From positions 1-42,544 of the forward strand of contig CALBGU010000044.1 of assembly GCA_937893155.1 (NCBI GenBank): a DNA stretch of 42,544 bases, in the 5' to 3' direction. A program made the position numbers and the translations under genes. Below are positions 31,049 through 38,778 of the stretch, piece after piece. Positions within the stretch are counted from its first letter, which is position 1, and every line of letters starts with the position of its first letter. Under the pieces are notes generated by a model. That model did no database searches and had not been told where the DNA came from. It was given only the letters and a program-made list of their open reading frames with translations. This stretch comes from an uncultured Treponema sp. GTDB taxonomy: Bacteria; Spirochaetota; Spirochaetia; Treponematales; Treponemataceae.

Positions 31049-33232
31049 ATGAAAAAGAATGTCGCGCCCAACCCAAAAAAGATTTTTAATCGCGCACTGT
31101 TTGCCGTGTGTACCGCATTGATTATTTTTATGACTGCCGTCATTTATTTTGGGCTGGTGATTGCGCAAAGATACCGCGCTTCTATCACGAAAAGCCACAA
31201 TGATTCAATGCTCCAAACGGTGCAAAGCACTGCCGACAGCCTGCAATCGCTGTTTGCTGAATACAGTGCGGATTTGCGCTCGTATTGCCGCGCGGTTGCC
31301 GCCTCAAAATCCGATGCGTCTTTTTGGTGCGAAACGTATGTGGCAGAGCACAGTCCCGCAATCATCGCGCTGTATCTGGAAACAGACGACGGCTCGTTTG
31401 CGTTCGGCAAGGCACGCAAGGAATCGATTTCGCACATTTTTTCGGTCTCTCACATCGACGATAAAACGCGGCTGGAACTCGCCGAATTCAAAGACGGGCT
31501 CAAGGCGCTCGTTATCACGCACCAATACGACACAGATACGCACGCTTCAATGGTTATCGCGGCAAAGCAATTCTACGAAGAGCGCATCGCAAAATTCCAC
31601 TTCGGCGAAGACGGCTATTTTGTTATCAAGGATTCCAAGGGAATTATTTTGATGCACCCCGAAGAGCGTCAGTGGGGAATCCACGTTATTTCGGGACGCG
31701 AAAAGATGTATCCGGGCAAGGATTTGAACAGCCTTGAAACAATGATTTCGCACCAACTGGAAGGCAAAACGGGCATCGAAACCTATTCGTCGTATTGGTG
31801 GGCGCAGGACGGCTCTCCGCGCAGTCGCAAAATCAGTGCGTATACTCCCGCACAACTCGGCGAGGATTTTTTGGTGGTCAGCGCGGTCATCAAGGCAGAC
31901 GAAATCGACGGCGCAATCACGGAAAGTCTGTCGCGCCTTTTTTTGCTCTTCGCACTTTTTACGCTCGGGGTCATCACAACGGTGAGCTACATTATGTATC
32001 TTACGGCACAGAACAGGCGCAGTAACGAAACAGTAGCATATTTTGCCAAGATGAACGACGTGCTTGAGCAAATGCACCAGAGCGAAGAATACATCGCGCA
32101 CCAACAGCGGCTGCAAATTATCGGCACGATGACCGGCGGCATTGCGCACGAGTTTAATAATCTCTTAACGCCGATTATGGGCTACGCAGAACTTTTGATG
32201 CTCTCGCTCCCCGACGGCAGCGATGAAAAAGAAAGCGCCGCCGAAATCTACGACGCAAGCGAAAAAGCCCGCGATATTATCCAGCAGCTTTCGGGTATGA
32301 GCCGCCGCAACATTGAATCCGCATTCAAGGCGATAACCGCGCAGGATTTTCTCAAAAAAGCGATGAAAATGGTGCGGACGGTCTGCCCCAAAAATGTCCA
32401 GTTTCTTGAGAATATCCAGCTTTCCGACGAGCAAATTTTGGGCAACACCACGCAACTTAATCAAGCCGTGCTCAATATTTCGGTGAACGCGATTTTTGCC
32501 ATCGGGCACAAGGCGGGGCACTTGCAATTCGAGGCGAAAGTGGTGGATAAATCGGAGTTGCTCGAAGTGACCGACATCAAAAGCGAGGAGAATTGGCAGA
32601 AATACCTCAAAATCGACATTGTGGACGACGGCTGCGGAATGAGCGAGGCGGTGATGAAGCAGATGTTTGAGCCGTTTTTTACCACCAAAAAGAGCGGACA
32701 GGGCACCGGCTTGGGGCTGTCGGTTACGGAGCAAATCATTACGGCGCACCGCGGCTACATCTACGCGCACAGCGTTTTGGGCACGGGTACGGTGTTTCAT
32801 CTGTATTTTCCGATTATCGAAAACGAACGGGAGCAGAGTGCTCAAACCGCCATTCGCACCACAAAATCGCAGATTTCGCTTTTGATTGCCGACGACAACC
32901 GAAAGATTTTGAGCCAACTCGAGCGCAGTTTCAAAAAATTGCCCGTGTCGGTGCAAACGGTATCGAGTTTTGAGCAGGCGCGAACACACATCGCGGAAAA
33001 GGATTTTGATGTGATTGTGCTGGAAGAATTCATCAGCGGCGAAAGCGCGATTGATTTTTGTATGTCGGTCAGAAGCGGGCATTCGGTCAAAATCATTATG
33101 GCGGATATGGTAAATCGAGAACTCGCCGAAGCAAAGCAGTATCACATCATCGACGATTATATCTTAAAGCCCGTCTCCGTTTTTTCGATAATCCGCACTA
33201 TGAAGGACTGCCGCCGCAACGAACACGCATAG
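31049..33232 (+). CDS. Cache-domain hybrid histidine kinase with altered receiver
   Basis: The protein has 727 residues. TM1 is at about 14-40, an extracellular Cache-type sensor spans about 45-285 (FGEDGYFVIKDSKGIILMHP), TM2 about 290-315, then a HisKA domain with phospho-accepting His in GGIAHEFNNLLTPIMGYAEL near residue 365. The HATPase has an N box (NISVNAIFAIG), G1 (DIVDDGCGM) and G2 (GQGTGLGLSV). From about residue 610 there is a receiver domain with ADDN acid pair and the conserved Lys (YILKP), but the phosphorylation-site position reads VIVLEEF, Glu instead of Asp. The ribosome-binding site is weak. No response regulator lies next to it. Confidence 0.9.
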   Translation: MKKNVAPNPKKIFNRALFAVCTALIIFMTAVIYFGLVIAQRYRASITKSHNDSMLQTVQSTADSLQSLFAEYSADLRSYCRAVAASKSDASFWCETYVAEHSPAIIALYLETDDGSFAFGKARKESISHIFSVSHIDDKTRLELAEFKDGLKALVITHQYDTDTHASMVIAAKQFYEERIAKFHFGEDGYFVIKDSKGIILMHPEERQWGIHVISGREKMYPGKDLNSLETMISHQLEGKTGIETYSSYWWAQDGSPRSRKISAYTPAQLGEDFLVVSAVIKADEIDGAITESLSRLFLLFALFTLGVITTVSYIMYLTAQNRRSNETVAYFAKMNDVLEQMHQSEEYIAHQQRLQIIGTMTGGIAHEFNNLLTPIMGYAELLMLSLPDGSDEKESAAEIYDASEKARDIIQQLSGMSRRNIESAFKAITAQDFLKKAMKMVRTVCPKNVQFLENIQLSDEQILGNTTQLNQAVLNISVNAIFAIGHKAGHLQFEAKVVDKSELLEVTDIKSEENWQKYLKIDIVDDGCGMSEAVMKQMFEPFFTTKKSGQGTGLGLSVTEQIITAHRGYIYAHSVLGTGTVFHLYFPIIENEREQSAQTAIRTTKSQISLLIADDNRKILSQLERSFKKLPVSVQTVSSFEQARTHIAEKDFDVIVLEEFISGESAIDFCMSVRSGHSVKIIMADMVNRELAEAKQYHIIDDYILKPVSVFSIIRTMKDCRRNEHA

Positions 33233-33268
33233 CACGCGAAAACGAGGCGAAAAGCGCAGAAAATGCTG

Positions 33269-33297
33269 TTGACTAAAGGAACTCTTTGCCGTACCAT
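33269..33297 (+). promoter_or_regulatory. Promoter of the pentapeptide-like gene, predicted leaderless
   Basis: TTGACT (33269-33274), a 17-nt spacer and TACCAT (33292-33297). The predicted start is 33304, the A of the ATG. The -10 is a weak match; CATAAT three bases later is an alternative. Confidence 0.5.
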
Positions 33298-33303
33298 AAT
33301 TTT

Positions 33304-33951
33304 ATGTTCACCTACACGCAATGCAGTGCGCCCGGCTGCACAAAAGCCGCGCTGACCACATTTGACGGCGAAAAAGATTTTTGCTTTATTCACTCAAAAA
33401 ACCAAGAAAAAGCGCAAAAATCCATTCAAAGCTACATCACGGCAAACGATAAAATTATGGGATTAACAGCGGACGGGCTGTCGTTTCAGGATTTTGATTT
33501 TTCGGGAAAACAGTTTTTCGGCTGTTCGTTTAGAAACTGCACGTTTTCAAATATCAAAACGTCAAACTGTTATTGCAGGCTCTGCGTGTTTGATTTTTCG
33601 GTTTTCACGGACTGCTCGTTTTTAACGTCGGACATAAAATTTTCAACGTTTGCAGGGGCGGCATTTTCGCACGTTCTTTTTACCGGAAGCAATTTAATTC
33701 AGAATAATTTTGAGGGAATCACGTCGTATCAATCTTCGTTCGACGATTCGGATTTGTACAACAGCCGCTTTATTTGCGCGCATTTAATCAACACGTCGCT
33801 TCGTAACTGCAACATCAAAAAAACGCTCTTTTTTGAGCTTGAAACGCAAAATGTGTCGTTTAAGATGTCGAATACGCGCGAGGCGATTTTTGATAAGAGC
33901 GGCAGTGCGCTGATGAACGACGAAAATGCGGTTGACGATTGGATGGTGTGA
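33304..33951 (+). CDS. Pentapeptide-repeat-like protein
   Basis: This 215-residue cytosolic protein begins with a Cys-containing segment (CSAPGCTKAAL, then FCFIHS around residue 28), resembling a small zinc-ribbon. From about residue 60 it has degenerate pentapeptide repeats, with Phe or Leu at every fifth position (FQDFDFSGKQFFGCSFRNC..., FAGAAFSHVLFTGSNL, FDDSDLYNSRFICAHLINTS). These form a right-handed quadrilateral beta-helix. Some such proteins mimic DNA and protect gyrase; others are of unknown role. The start ATG 33304 follows a promoter with no leader. The MBL-fold gene begins 2 nt after the stop, so the two are coupled. Confidence 0.75.
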   Translation: MFTYTQCSAPGCTKAALTTFDGEKDFCFIHSKNQEKAQKSIQSYITANDKIMGLTADGLSFQDFDFSGKQFFGCSFRNCTFSNIKTSNCYCRLCVFDFSVFTDCSFLTSDIKFSTFAGAAFSHVLFTGSNLIQNNFEGITSYQSSFDDSDLYNSRFICAHLINTSLRNCNIKKTLFFELETQNVSFKMSNTREAIFDKSGSALMNDENAVDDWMV

Positions 33952-33953
33952 GT

Positions 33954-34523
33954 ATGAAAGTATATCAGCATGTGGGCGTTGAGGGTTTTACGAATTATTA
34001 CATCATCGTGAACGAAAAAACGCGGGAAGCCGTGATTATCGACCTTGAAAAAGTAACGCCCGAATTTATTGACCAAATAGAACAAAATCGGCTCAAAGTC
34101 TGCGCGGTTTTAATCACGCACAACCACAAAAAGCACGTTTCGGGATTGAAAACACTGCGAAAAATCTATTCGTTCCGCACTTACGCCGCCGAATACGAGG
34201 TGGAAAACGAAACGTCGGTGGTGCTCAAAGGCGACGGCATTATGCGGCTGGCGGGCATGGAAATCGGGTATTTTTCGCTTCAAGGGCATTCCACGGATTC
34301 GCTGTGCTTCAAAATCGGGGGCATTATTTTTACGGGCGACGCGATTTTTGCCGGCACTATCGGCTCAACAACAAGTTTTTATGCTCGGCAAATGCTGATT
34401 CGCAATTTGCACGAAAAAGTGCTTTCGCAACAGGACGATTTGGTGATTTTGCCCGGACACGGACCGCCAACCACCGTGGGCGCGGAAAAAAAGTTCAACA
34501 TCGACCTCAATTCCCGCATTTGA
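33954..34523 (+). CDS. MBL-fold hydrolase-like protein with altered metal motif
   Basis: This 189-residue metallo-beta-lactamase-fold protein is of the glyoxalase II-like type: TNYYIIVNEKTREAVIIDLE, LITHNHKKHVSGLK at 53-66, LQGHSTDSLCFKIGG, IIFTGDAIFAGTIGS and LPGHGPPTTVGAEKKFN. The canonical HxHxDH motif reads H56-x-H58-x-K60-H61: the Asp ligand of the second metal is Lys. The later His (GHS), Asp (GDAIFAG) and His (GHG) are present. It may therefore be a one-metal enzyme or inactive. I start at ATG 33954 (MKVYQHVG), 2 nt past the upstream stop; a terminator follows at 34533-34560. Confidence 0.82.
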   Translation: MKVYQHVGVEGFTNYYIIVNEKTREAVIIDLEKVTPEFIDQIEQNRLKVCAVLITHNHKKHVSGLKTLRKIYSFRTYAAEYEVENETSVVLKGDGIMRLAGMEIGYFSLQGHSTDSLCFKIGGIIFTGDAIFAGTIGSTTSFYARQMLIRNLHEKVLSQQDDLVILPGHGPPTTVGAEKKFNIDLNSRI

Positions 34524-34532
34524 TTTTCTGTC

Positions 34533-34560
34533 ATTCCCGCTTTGCTGCGGGAATTTTTTT
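34533..34560 (+). terminator. Rho-independent terminator after the MBL gene
   Basis: ATTCCCGC (34533-34540) and GCGGGAAT (34547-34554) form an 8-bp stem with loop TTTGCT, followed by a T-run. It is preceded by TGTC, another TGTCATTC-type hairpin. A second hairpin, GCTCGTT with AACGAGC (34568-34593), probably serves the convergent gene. Confidence 0.85.
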
Positions 34561-34600
34561 CATATCCGCTCGTTAAGCAAAGTCGAAACGAGCAAAAAGA

Positions 34601-36208
34601 TTACTCGCGGGTAATTTGGTACACACGACCGGCATTCAGCGCATAATTTTCGCTCACAAAATCGTCAATTTGGCGGGCGATGTCGTAAAAGCCCTCCGCA
34701 TTGGTGGAAAGCACATAATTCGCCAGTTCGGGAATCGCTTTTTGCACGTGCGCTCTCCCCGCAAGATTTTTGTAATACTTCCGCACATTTGAAAGCCTGC
34801 TTTGCACCGTGTACGCCATAAGTTCATTGTGCATCAAATACAAATCCGCCGTGTCGTAATCAAGTTCAGGGCTGACGCGATAATACATCTTGATAAACTC
34901 AAGCGATTTTCTGTCCATCGAATTGTAAATCGATTCCATTTTTGCGCGGAATTCCTCGTGCGTAAAGAAAATGCCGTGAAAACACTCGTGATTCAAAAAT
35001 TGCCAGCGAAGATACTCCGGCGATTCCCGCGAAATCGACACCAGCGCGCCCTGCCCCGCTTTTACGCCGTCCGCTGCCTGCACCAAAACGCCGTTTGCAA
35101 TCAAAATGCGCTTGAGCAAAAGTTCGTTTTGGTTAAGCGGGAAATGCTCCGCGTCCGCTTTGTTGAAAAACGCCGCCAGCGTGTCAGCGCGGTAATCGTG
35201 CGCATTGAACCCGTGCAGATTCGCAATTTTTGTGTCGGGGGCAAGAGAGCCGCGGAAGCCTGTTTTTTCGGCAAAAAACGAAAGCCGCTTCAAAAACAAA
35301 TCCTGCACGGCATAATTTTTCATATCAAAAATCAAAACGCCGGGAAATTCCTCCCAGTCAAAAACCTCAAAATCCGCATTGCGCCACCGCGTTATATCCC
35401 AGTCAGGCACAAGCCCGGGGTCTGCTTTTACCGCCTTGAGCGGATTTTTCATCTCGGGATTATAGCGCAAAAGCACGCCCGCAATGTCGCTGGTGTTTTC
35501 AAGCGAAATCCCCGTAAAAACATCGCGCACTGCCAGCGACGGAATCACCGTTGCCGTCTGCCGCGCGCGTCGCCGCACCGCCAATTTCTCCGAGCCGACC
35601 GCGACATTCAGCGTCTGCGCCTTTGACTGCGGCTTATACAAAATCGAAGCATACGTTCCCGCGTTCGCACCAAAATACAATCTTCCGCCCGAAAAATCGG
35701 TGAAATTCTTGCTCGCGTTTGCAATTCCTCCCTGCACCCCGAATCCGAAAAACTTTGCGTCGTCGGTTTCCGTCCAGCCGATTTTTGTTTCTTCCGCGTC
35801 AACGTGCAGGATTTCCACCGGAGAAGCGCATTGGATTGCAAAGCCCTCGGGGAGCGCAGAAGCGCAGAGCGAAAGCGTTACCGCCTTGCCGTCAAAAACG
35901 CTTTCGGGTGCCGTTGCCGCACTCTTTTTCTCGCCGCCCGAAATCAAGAAAAACGTCGTGTCCGCCGTGCTTTTTAGCGTTACCGACAGCGAAAGCGTCA
36001 TATATTTTTTATTGATTGCAGCAAGTGCATTTTTTTGATTTTCCGAAAACGAAAACGTCGTCACTCCGTCGCTCTCCGCCGTCAATTCGGCAATTTCGCC
36101 TTGAAACAAAATCCCGCGTTTTTTGGCTTCTGCTTTTTTCTGAGCGCACGAAAACAACGCAAAAACCGCCAAAACACAGGCACATATCATACATCTATTT
36201 CTTTTCAT
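34601..36208 (-). CDS. Large lipoprotein with a zincin-like HExxH motif
   Basis: This protein of about 535 residues begins MKRNRCMICACVLAVF and has the lipobox LFSCAQ, so it is a predicted lipoprotein acylated at about Cys22. The first half is beta-rich with no recognised domain (SFSENQKNALAAINKKYMT..., FFGFGVQGGIANAS). Around residue 420 the sequence NHECFHGIFFTHEEF contains HExxH, and the preceding WQFLNHE and downstream Glu residues fit a gluzincin-like arrangement, but I cannot place it in a family. I prefer ATG 36208 over 36304 because of the signal sequence and a TATAGT -10 at 36216-36221 that would start transcription 1 nt before the ATG. Confidence 0.7.
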   Translation of the reverse strand: MKRNRCMICACVLAVFALFSCAQKKAEAKKRGILFQGEIAELTAESDGVTTFSFSENQKNALAAINKKYMTLSLSVTLKSTADTTFFLISGGEKKSAATAPESVFDGKAVTLSLCASALPEGFAIQCASPVEILHVDAEETKIGWTETDDAKFFGFGVQGGIANASKNFTDFSGGRLYFGANAGTYASILYKPQSKAQTLNVAVGSEKLAVRRRARQTATVIPSLAVRDVFTGISLENTSDIAGVLLRYNPEMKNPLKAVKADPGLVPDWDITRWRNADFEVFDWEEFPGVLIFDMKNYAVQDLFLKRLSFFAEKTGFRGSLAPDTKIANLHGFNAHDYRADTLAAFFNKADAEHFPLNQNELLLKRILIANGVLVQAADGVKAGQGALVSISRESPEYLRWQFLNHECFHGIFFTHEEFRAKMESIYNSMDRKSLEFIKMYYRVSPELDYDTADLYLMHNELMAYTVQSRLSNVRKYYKNLAGRAHVQKAIPELANYVLSTNAEGFYDIARQIDDFVSENYALNAGRVYQITRE

Positions 36209-36215
36209 ACAAAAA

Positions 36216-36221
36216 ACTATA
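36216..36221 (-). promoter_or_regulatory. -10 element of the lipoprotein gene, almost leaderless
   Basis: TATAGT on the minus strand ends 8 nt before ATG 36208, predicting a leader of 0-1 nt. The -35 (TGTACT at 17-nt spacing) is weak. Confidence 0.45.
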
Positions 36222-36320
36222 TTCTTTTTCACGCAAAAAGTACAGCAAAAAAGACTGCGCGAAAAAAAAACAGCCGTCTCGGATTTTCGAGCGATGTTTT
36301 TCACAGCGAAAAAAATTACC

Positions 36321-36350
36321 TTGAGCTAATAAAGCGCAATACGATAGAAT
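36321..36350 (+). promoter_or_regulatory. Promoter of mntP, almost leaderless
   Basis: TTGAGC (36321-36326), an 18-nt spacer and TAGAAT (36345-36350). The predicted start is at about 36357, 1 nt before ATG 36358. An alternative upstream ATG at 36349 would lie inside the -10. Confidence 0.55.
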
Positions 36351-36357
36351 GACGTTT

Positions 36358-36939
36358 ATGAATCAGATGTTCTTTTTTATGGCATACAGTATGACGCTCG
36401 GAGCGGCGCTCGCGATGGACGCATTTTCGGTATCGATTGCCGACGCAATGCGCGAGAGCAATATGAGAAAGCGCAGAATGTGCGCGATTGCCGGCGTGTA
36501 TGCCGCGTTTCAGTTTGTTATGCCGCTCACAGGCTATTTGTGCGTTCACACGATTATCACGATTTTTTCCGCATTCCAAAAACTCATTCCGTGGATTGCG
36601 CTGCTGCTTTTGGGCTACATCGGCGGCAAAATGCTCTTTGAGGCGCTTTCGGGCAAGGTCGAAGAAGATTCGGCGGGAAAAAAACGCACGCTTTTTTTGC
36701 AAGGAATCGCCACCTCAATCGACGCGCTGTCGGTGGGGTTCACGATTGCCGACTACAGCATAAAAAAAGCCCTCGCCGCCTCCGCAATCATCGCGCTCGT
36801 TACGTTTGCCATCTGCATAACAGGGCTTTTAATCGGAAAAAAGGCAGGCAAAACACTTTCGGGACGAGCGACCGCAGTCGGCGGCATAATCCTGATTGCA
36901 ATCGGCATTGAGATTTTTATCAAGGGCGTTTTTTTCTGA
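36358..36939 (+). CDS. mntP: Manganese efflux pump MntP
   Basis: The 193-residue membrane protein has six hydrophobic helices, the usual size for MntP (YebN). The Asp-containing motifs of the two repeats are visible: LGAALAMDAFSVSIADAM in helix 1 and GIATSIDALSVGFTIADY in helix 4, plus LLLGYIGGKMLFEAL. MntP exports Mn2+ to prevent toxicity. I start at 36358 (MNQMFFFMAYS) because of the promoter position. In E. coli mntP is controlled by a Mn2+ riboswitch and MntR; here there is no leader long enough for a riboswitch. The 3' end overlaps the convergent 4Fe-4S gene by 20 nt. Confidence 0.9.
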   Translation: MNQMFFFMAYSMTLGAALAMDAFSVSIADAMRESNMRKRRMCAIAGVYAAFQFVMPLTGYLCVHTIITIFSAFQKLIPWIALLLLGYIGGKMLFEALSGKVEEDSAGKKRTLFLQGIATSIDALSVGFTIADYSIKKALAASAIIALVTFAICITGLLIGKKAGKTLSGRATAVGGIILIAIGIEIFIKGVFF

Positions 36940-37762
36940 TTCCCAAGTGCAATGCGCCGCGATTACACGCCGCCACGCACTCAGCGCAGCGAATGCAGTC
37001 CATATCGGCGGTATTTTTGTAAATAGGAATATCGAGTTTGCATTTTTTTTGGCACATTTCGCACGAAATACATTTTTCGCTGTCAATCCAGATGTTTACG
37101 AGCGCGACTCGGCTAAAAAGCGCATATATCGCGCCGAGCGGGCATATCCAGCGGCAAAACGGGCGATACACAACCAGCGAAGACGCGAGCGTGAGAGCGA
37201 GCAAACACAGTTTCCAGCGAAAAAGCCAGCCGATTGCGCCGCGCATTGCTTTGTTGAGCAACACCAACGGAATCCCGCCTTCCAGCGTACCGACAGGGCA
37301 GATGTATTTGCAAAACCACGGTTCGCCCATTCCCAAAAAATCCACGACAAACAGCGGCAAAATCACCACGAAGACCGCCAAAATGCCGAATCGCACAAAA
37401 CGCAATCCCGCTTCGCCTTTTACGCGGCGGATTTTTTTGACGAACGGGATTTTGAACAGCACATCTTGCAAAAACCCAAACGGGCACAAAAAGCCGCAGA
37501 TAAAACGCCCGAAAAACGCGCCGAACACACATAAAAATCCCGCCGCATACAGCGCAATGCGGTATTCGCTTGCGTTCAACGTGGCTTGCAGAGAGCCGAT
37601 AGGACACGCAAAAAGCGCGCCCGGGCACGAATAGCAATTCATTCCGGGCGTGCAAAACGCTTTGCTCTTTCCGTCAAAAATGTGCGCCGTTGCAAAACCC
37701 TTGGCGTATCCGTTCGACAACGCGGCAAAAAGCGCCTGCGACACACAGCGCATTTTTATCAT
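36920..37762 (-). CDS. Membrane 4Fe-4S protein, NapH/YccM-like
   Basis: The protein of about 280 residues has about five membrane helices and cysteine-rich motifs: NCYSCPGALFACPIG near the N terminus, FICGFLCPFGFLQD, FCKYICPVGTLEGG and FCRWICPLGAIYALF (CxxxCP type). Near the C terminus there are two ferredoxin-like clusters, CISCEMCQKKCKLDIP and CIRCAECVAACNRGAL. The family carries electrons across or along the membrane to periplasmic or thiol-redox partners. It is last in an operon with TlpA and a CD1871A-like protein, so a role in moving reducing power for extracytoplasmic disulfide or related redox chemistry is likely. The start at 37762 (MIKMRCVSQ) is 7 nt past the upstream stop. Confidence 0.85.
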   Translation of the reverse strand: MIKMRCVSQALFAALSNGYAKGFATAHIFDGKSKAFCTPGMNCYSCPGALFACPIGSLQATLNASEYRIALYAAGFLCVFGAFFGRFICGFLCPFGFLQDVLFKIPFVKKIRRVKGEAGLRFVRFGILAVFVVILPLFVVDFLGMGEPWFCKYICPVGTLEGGIPLVLLNKAMRGAIGWLFRWKLCLLALTLASSLVVYRPFCRWICPLGAIYALFSRVALVNIWIDSEKCISCEMCQKKCKLDIPIYKNTADMDCIRCAECVAACNRGALHLGIRKKRP

Positions 37763-37769
37763 TCTGCTT

Positions 37770-37913
37770 TCAGCCAATTCCGATGCACTCCATACAGATT
37801 CGCGTTGCTTTGAGCAAAACGGTGAACGCCTCGCCGCGATACACGCCCGCCGCAATCATCGCGATTCCCGCTGCAATGAGCAAAAAAGTGATTTTTGTAT
37901 CCGCCGTTTTCAT
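37770..37913 (-). CDS. CD1871A-family small membrane CxxC protein
   Basis: The product is a 47-residue peptide: a short start (MKTADTK), one hydrophobic helix (FLLIAAGIAMIAAGVYRGEA) and the C-terminal motif ICMECIGIG with the family CxxC. It is easily missed because a longer overlapping frame hides it. The ATG overlaps the TGA of tlpA by 4 nt (ATGA), and the 4Fe-4S gene starts 7 nt after its stop. This three-gene order, TlpA, CD1871A-type peptide, 4Fe-4S membrane protein, recurs in anaerobes and argues for a shared redox task. Confidence 0.82.
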   Translation of the reverse strand: MKTADTKITFLLIAAGIAMIAAGVYRGEAFTVLLKATRICMECIGIG

Positions 37914-38425
37914 TCCACCGCCGCCAAAAGTTCGTCCACGATTTTCTGCCAGTCCGAAAGGCTCCGCGAGCCGATATATTCGTCGCCAACCTGCGTTCCG
38001 TTTTTGTCCACAAAAATCGTCGTCGGCACGGCTTGCACGTCTTTCAAAATCGTTGTCCACATCGCCATCGACGGCAGGATATGCACATAATTCGCGCCCG
38101 TTTTTGCCACAATCGTATCTGCATTTTTCTTTTGCCGCGCAATAATTTTGCCCGCTCGGTCGGTTGCGTCAATGACAATGCCCGCAATTTCAAAGCCCCT
38201 GCTTTTGTTATTCGCCGCCAATGCCGCCAAATCGGGCATTTCGCGAATACACGGATTGCAAAACGTGCCCCACATATTTATCATCGTGAGTTTGTTTTTT
38301 GAAAACAGGGTTTCAGAAACCGCATTTCCGTTCAAATCCTGTGCAGAAAACACGATTTTATCGCCCGATTTTGCGCTCAGCGGCAACGCCAGCACAACCA
38401 AAAAAGCCAAAATGATTTTTTTCAT
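37910..38425 (-). CDS. TlpA-family exported thiol-disulfide protein
   Basis: The 171-residue protein has a signal peptide (MKKIILAFLVVLALPLSA). The thioredoxin-fold domain has the active site WGTFCNPCIREMPDLAAL (CNPC) near residue 57 and cis-Pro region VPTTIFVDKNG near 135. TlpA/ResA proteins reduce or exchange extracytoplasmic disulfides. AGAGGA lies 7 nt before the ATG and a TATAAT -10 on the minus strand lies at about 38455-38460. It is the first gene of the TlpA/CD1871A/4Fe-4S operon. Array 4 begins about 130 nt upstream. Confidence 0.9.
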   Translation of the reverse strand: MKKIILAFLVVLALPLSAKSGDKIVFSAQDLNGNAVSETLFSKNKLTMINMWGTFCNPCIREMPDLAALAANNKSRGFEIAGIVIDATDRAGKIIARQKKNADTIVAKTGANYVHILPSMAMWTTILKDVQAVPTTIFVDKNGTQVGDEYIGSRSLSDWQKIVDELLAAVE

Positions 38426-38556
38426 AAAAATCCTCTCATTCTCTGTTTTGGTTTATTATAGCAGACTGAGGCGCAAAATAAATGTGATATTGTTACCAAA
38501 AATGCAAAATTTACGCTTTTGCCGTTCATTTTGCGCTTTTTTCAAAATTTTATTAT

Positions 38557-38700
38557 CAGCCTATTTTAAAAGAAGCCTATAAACATTAAAGCATTTCAAT
38601 CCTATTTCAAGAGAAGGCAATTAACATAAAATCACGTCAATCCTATTTTAAGGGAAGACTTTTAAAATCAAATCATATCAATCTTATTTTAAGAGAAGAG
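38557..38700. repeat. Repeat array 4: four ~41-nt units
   Basis: The gap 38426-38778 holds an AT-rich array. The core is CAATCCTATTTTAAGAGAAG with variants, starting at 38557, 38597, 38638 and 38679 (steps 40, 41, 41). The intervening 20-21 nt are also related to each other, so this is a diverged tandem repeat. Internal pairing is weak (for example CTTA/TAAG). It is upstream of the TlpA operon and downstream of the minus-strand XRE gene. The flanking stretches 38701-38778 and 38470-38556 are A/T-rich without a recognised motif. Confidence 0.75.
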
Positions 38701-38778
38701 AAAAAAAATGCAATCACGCCTCTCTTTTTTTTCATCGCGCAAAAAAAAATTCTGCCTACGCACCGCTTTTACTATCAT

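Noticed and set aside
32165..33145. Minus-strand 326-residue frame opposite the histidine kinase
   Set aside because: Shadow frame created by codon bias; no domain and no ribosome-binding site.
36300..36358. Manganese riboswitch before mntP
   Set aside because: The promoter lies immediately before the start codon, leaving no room for a yybP-ykoY RNA.
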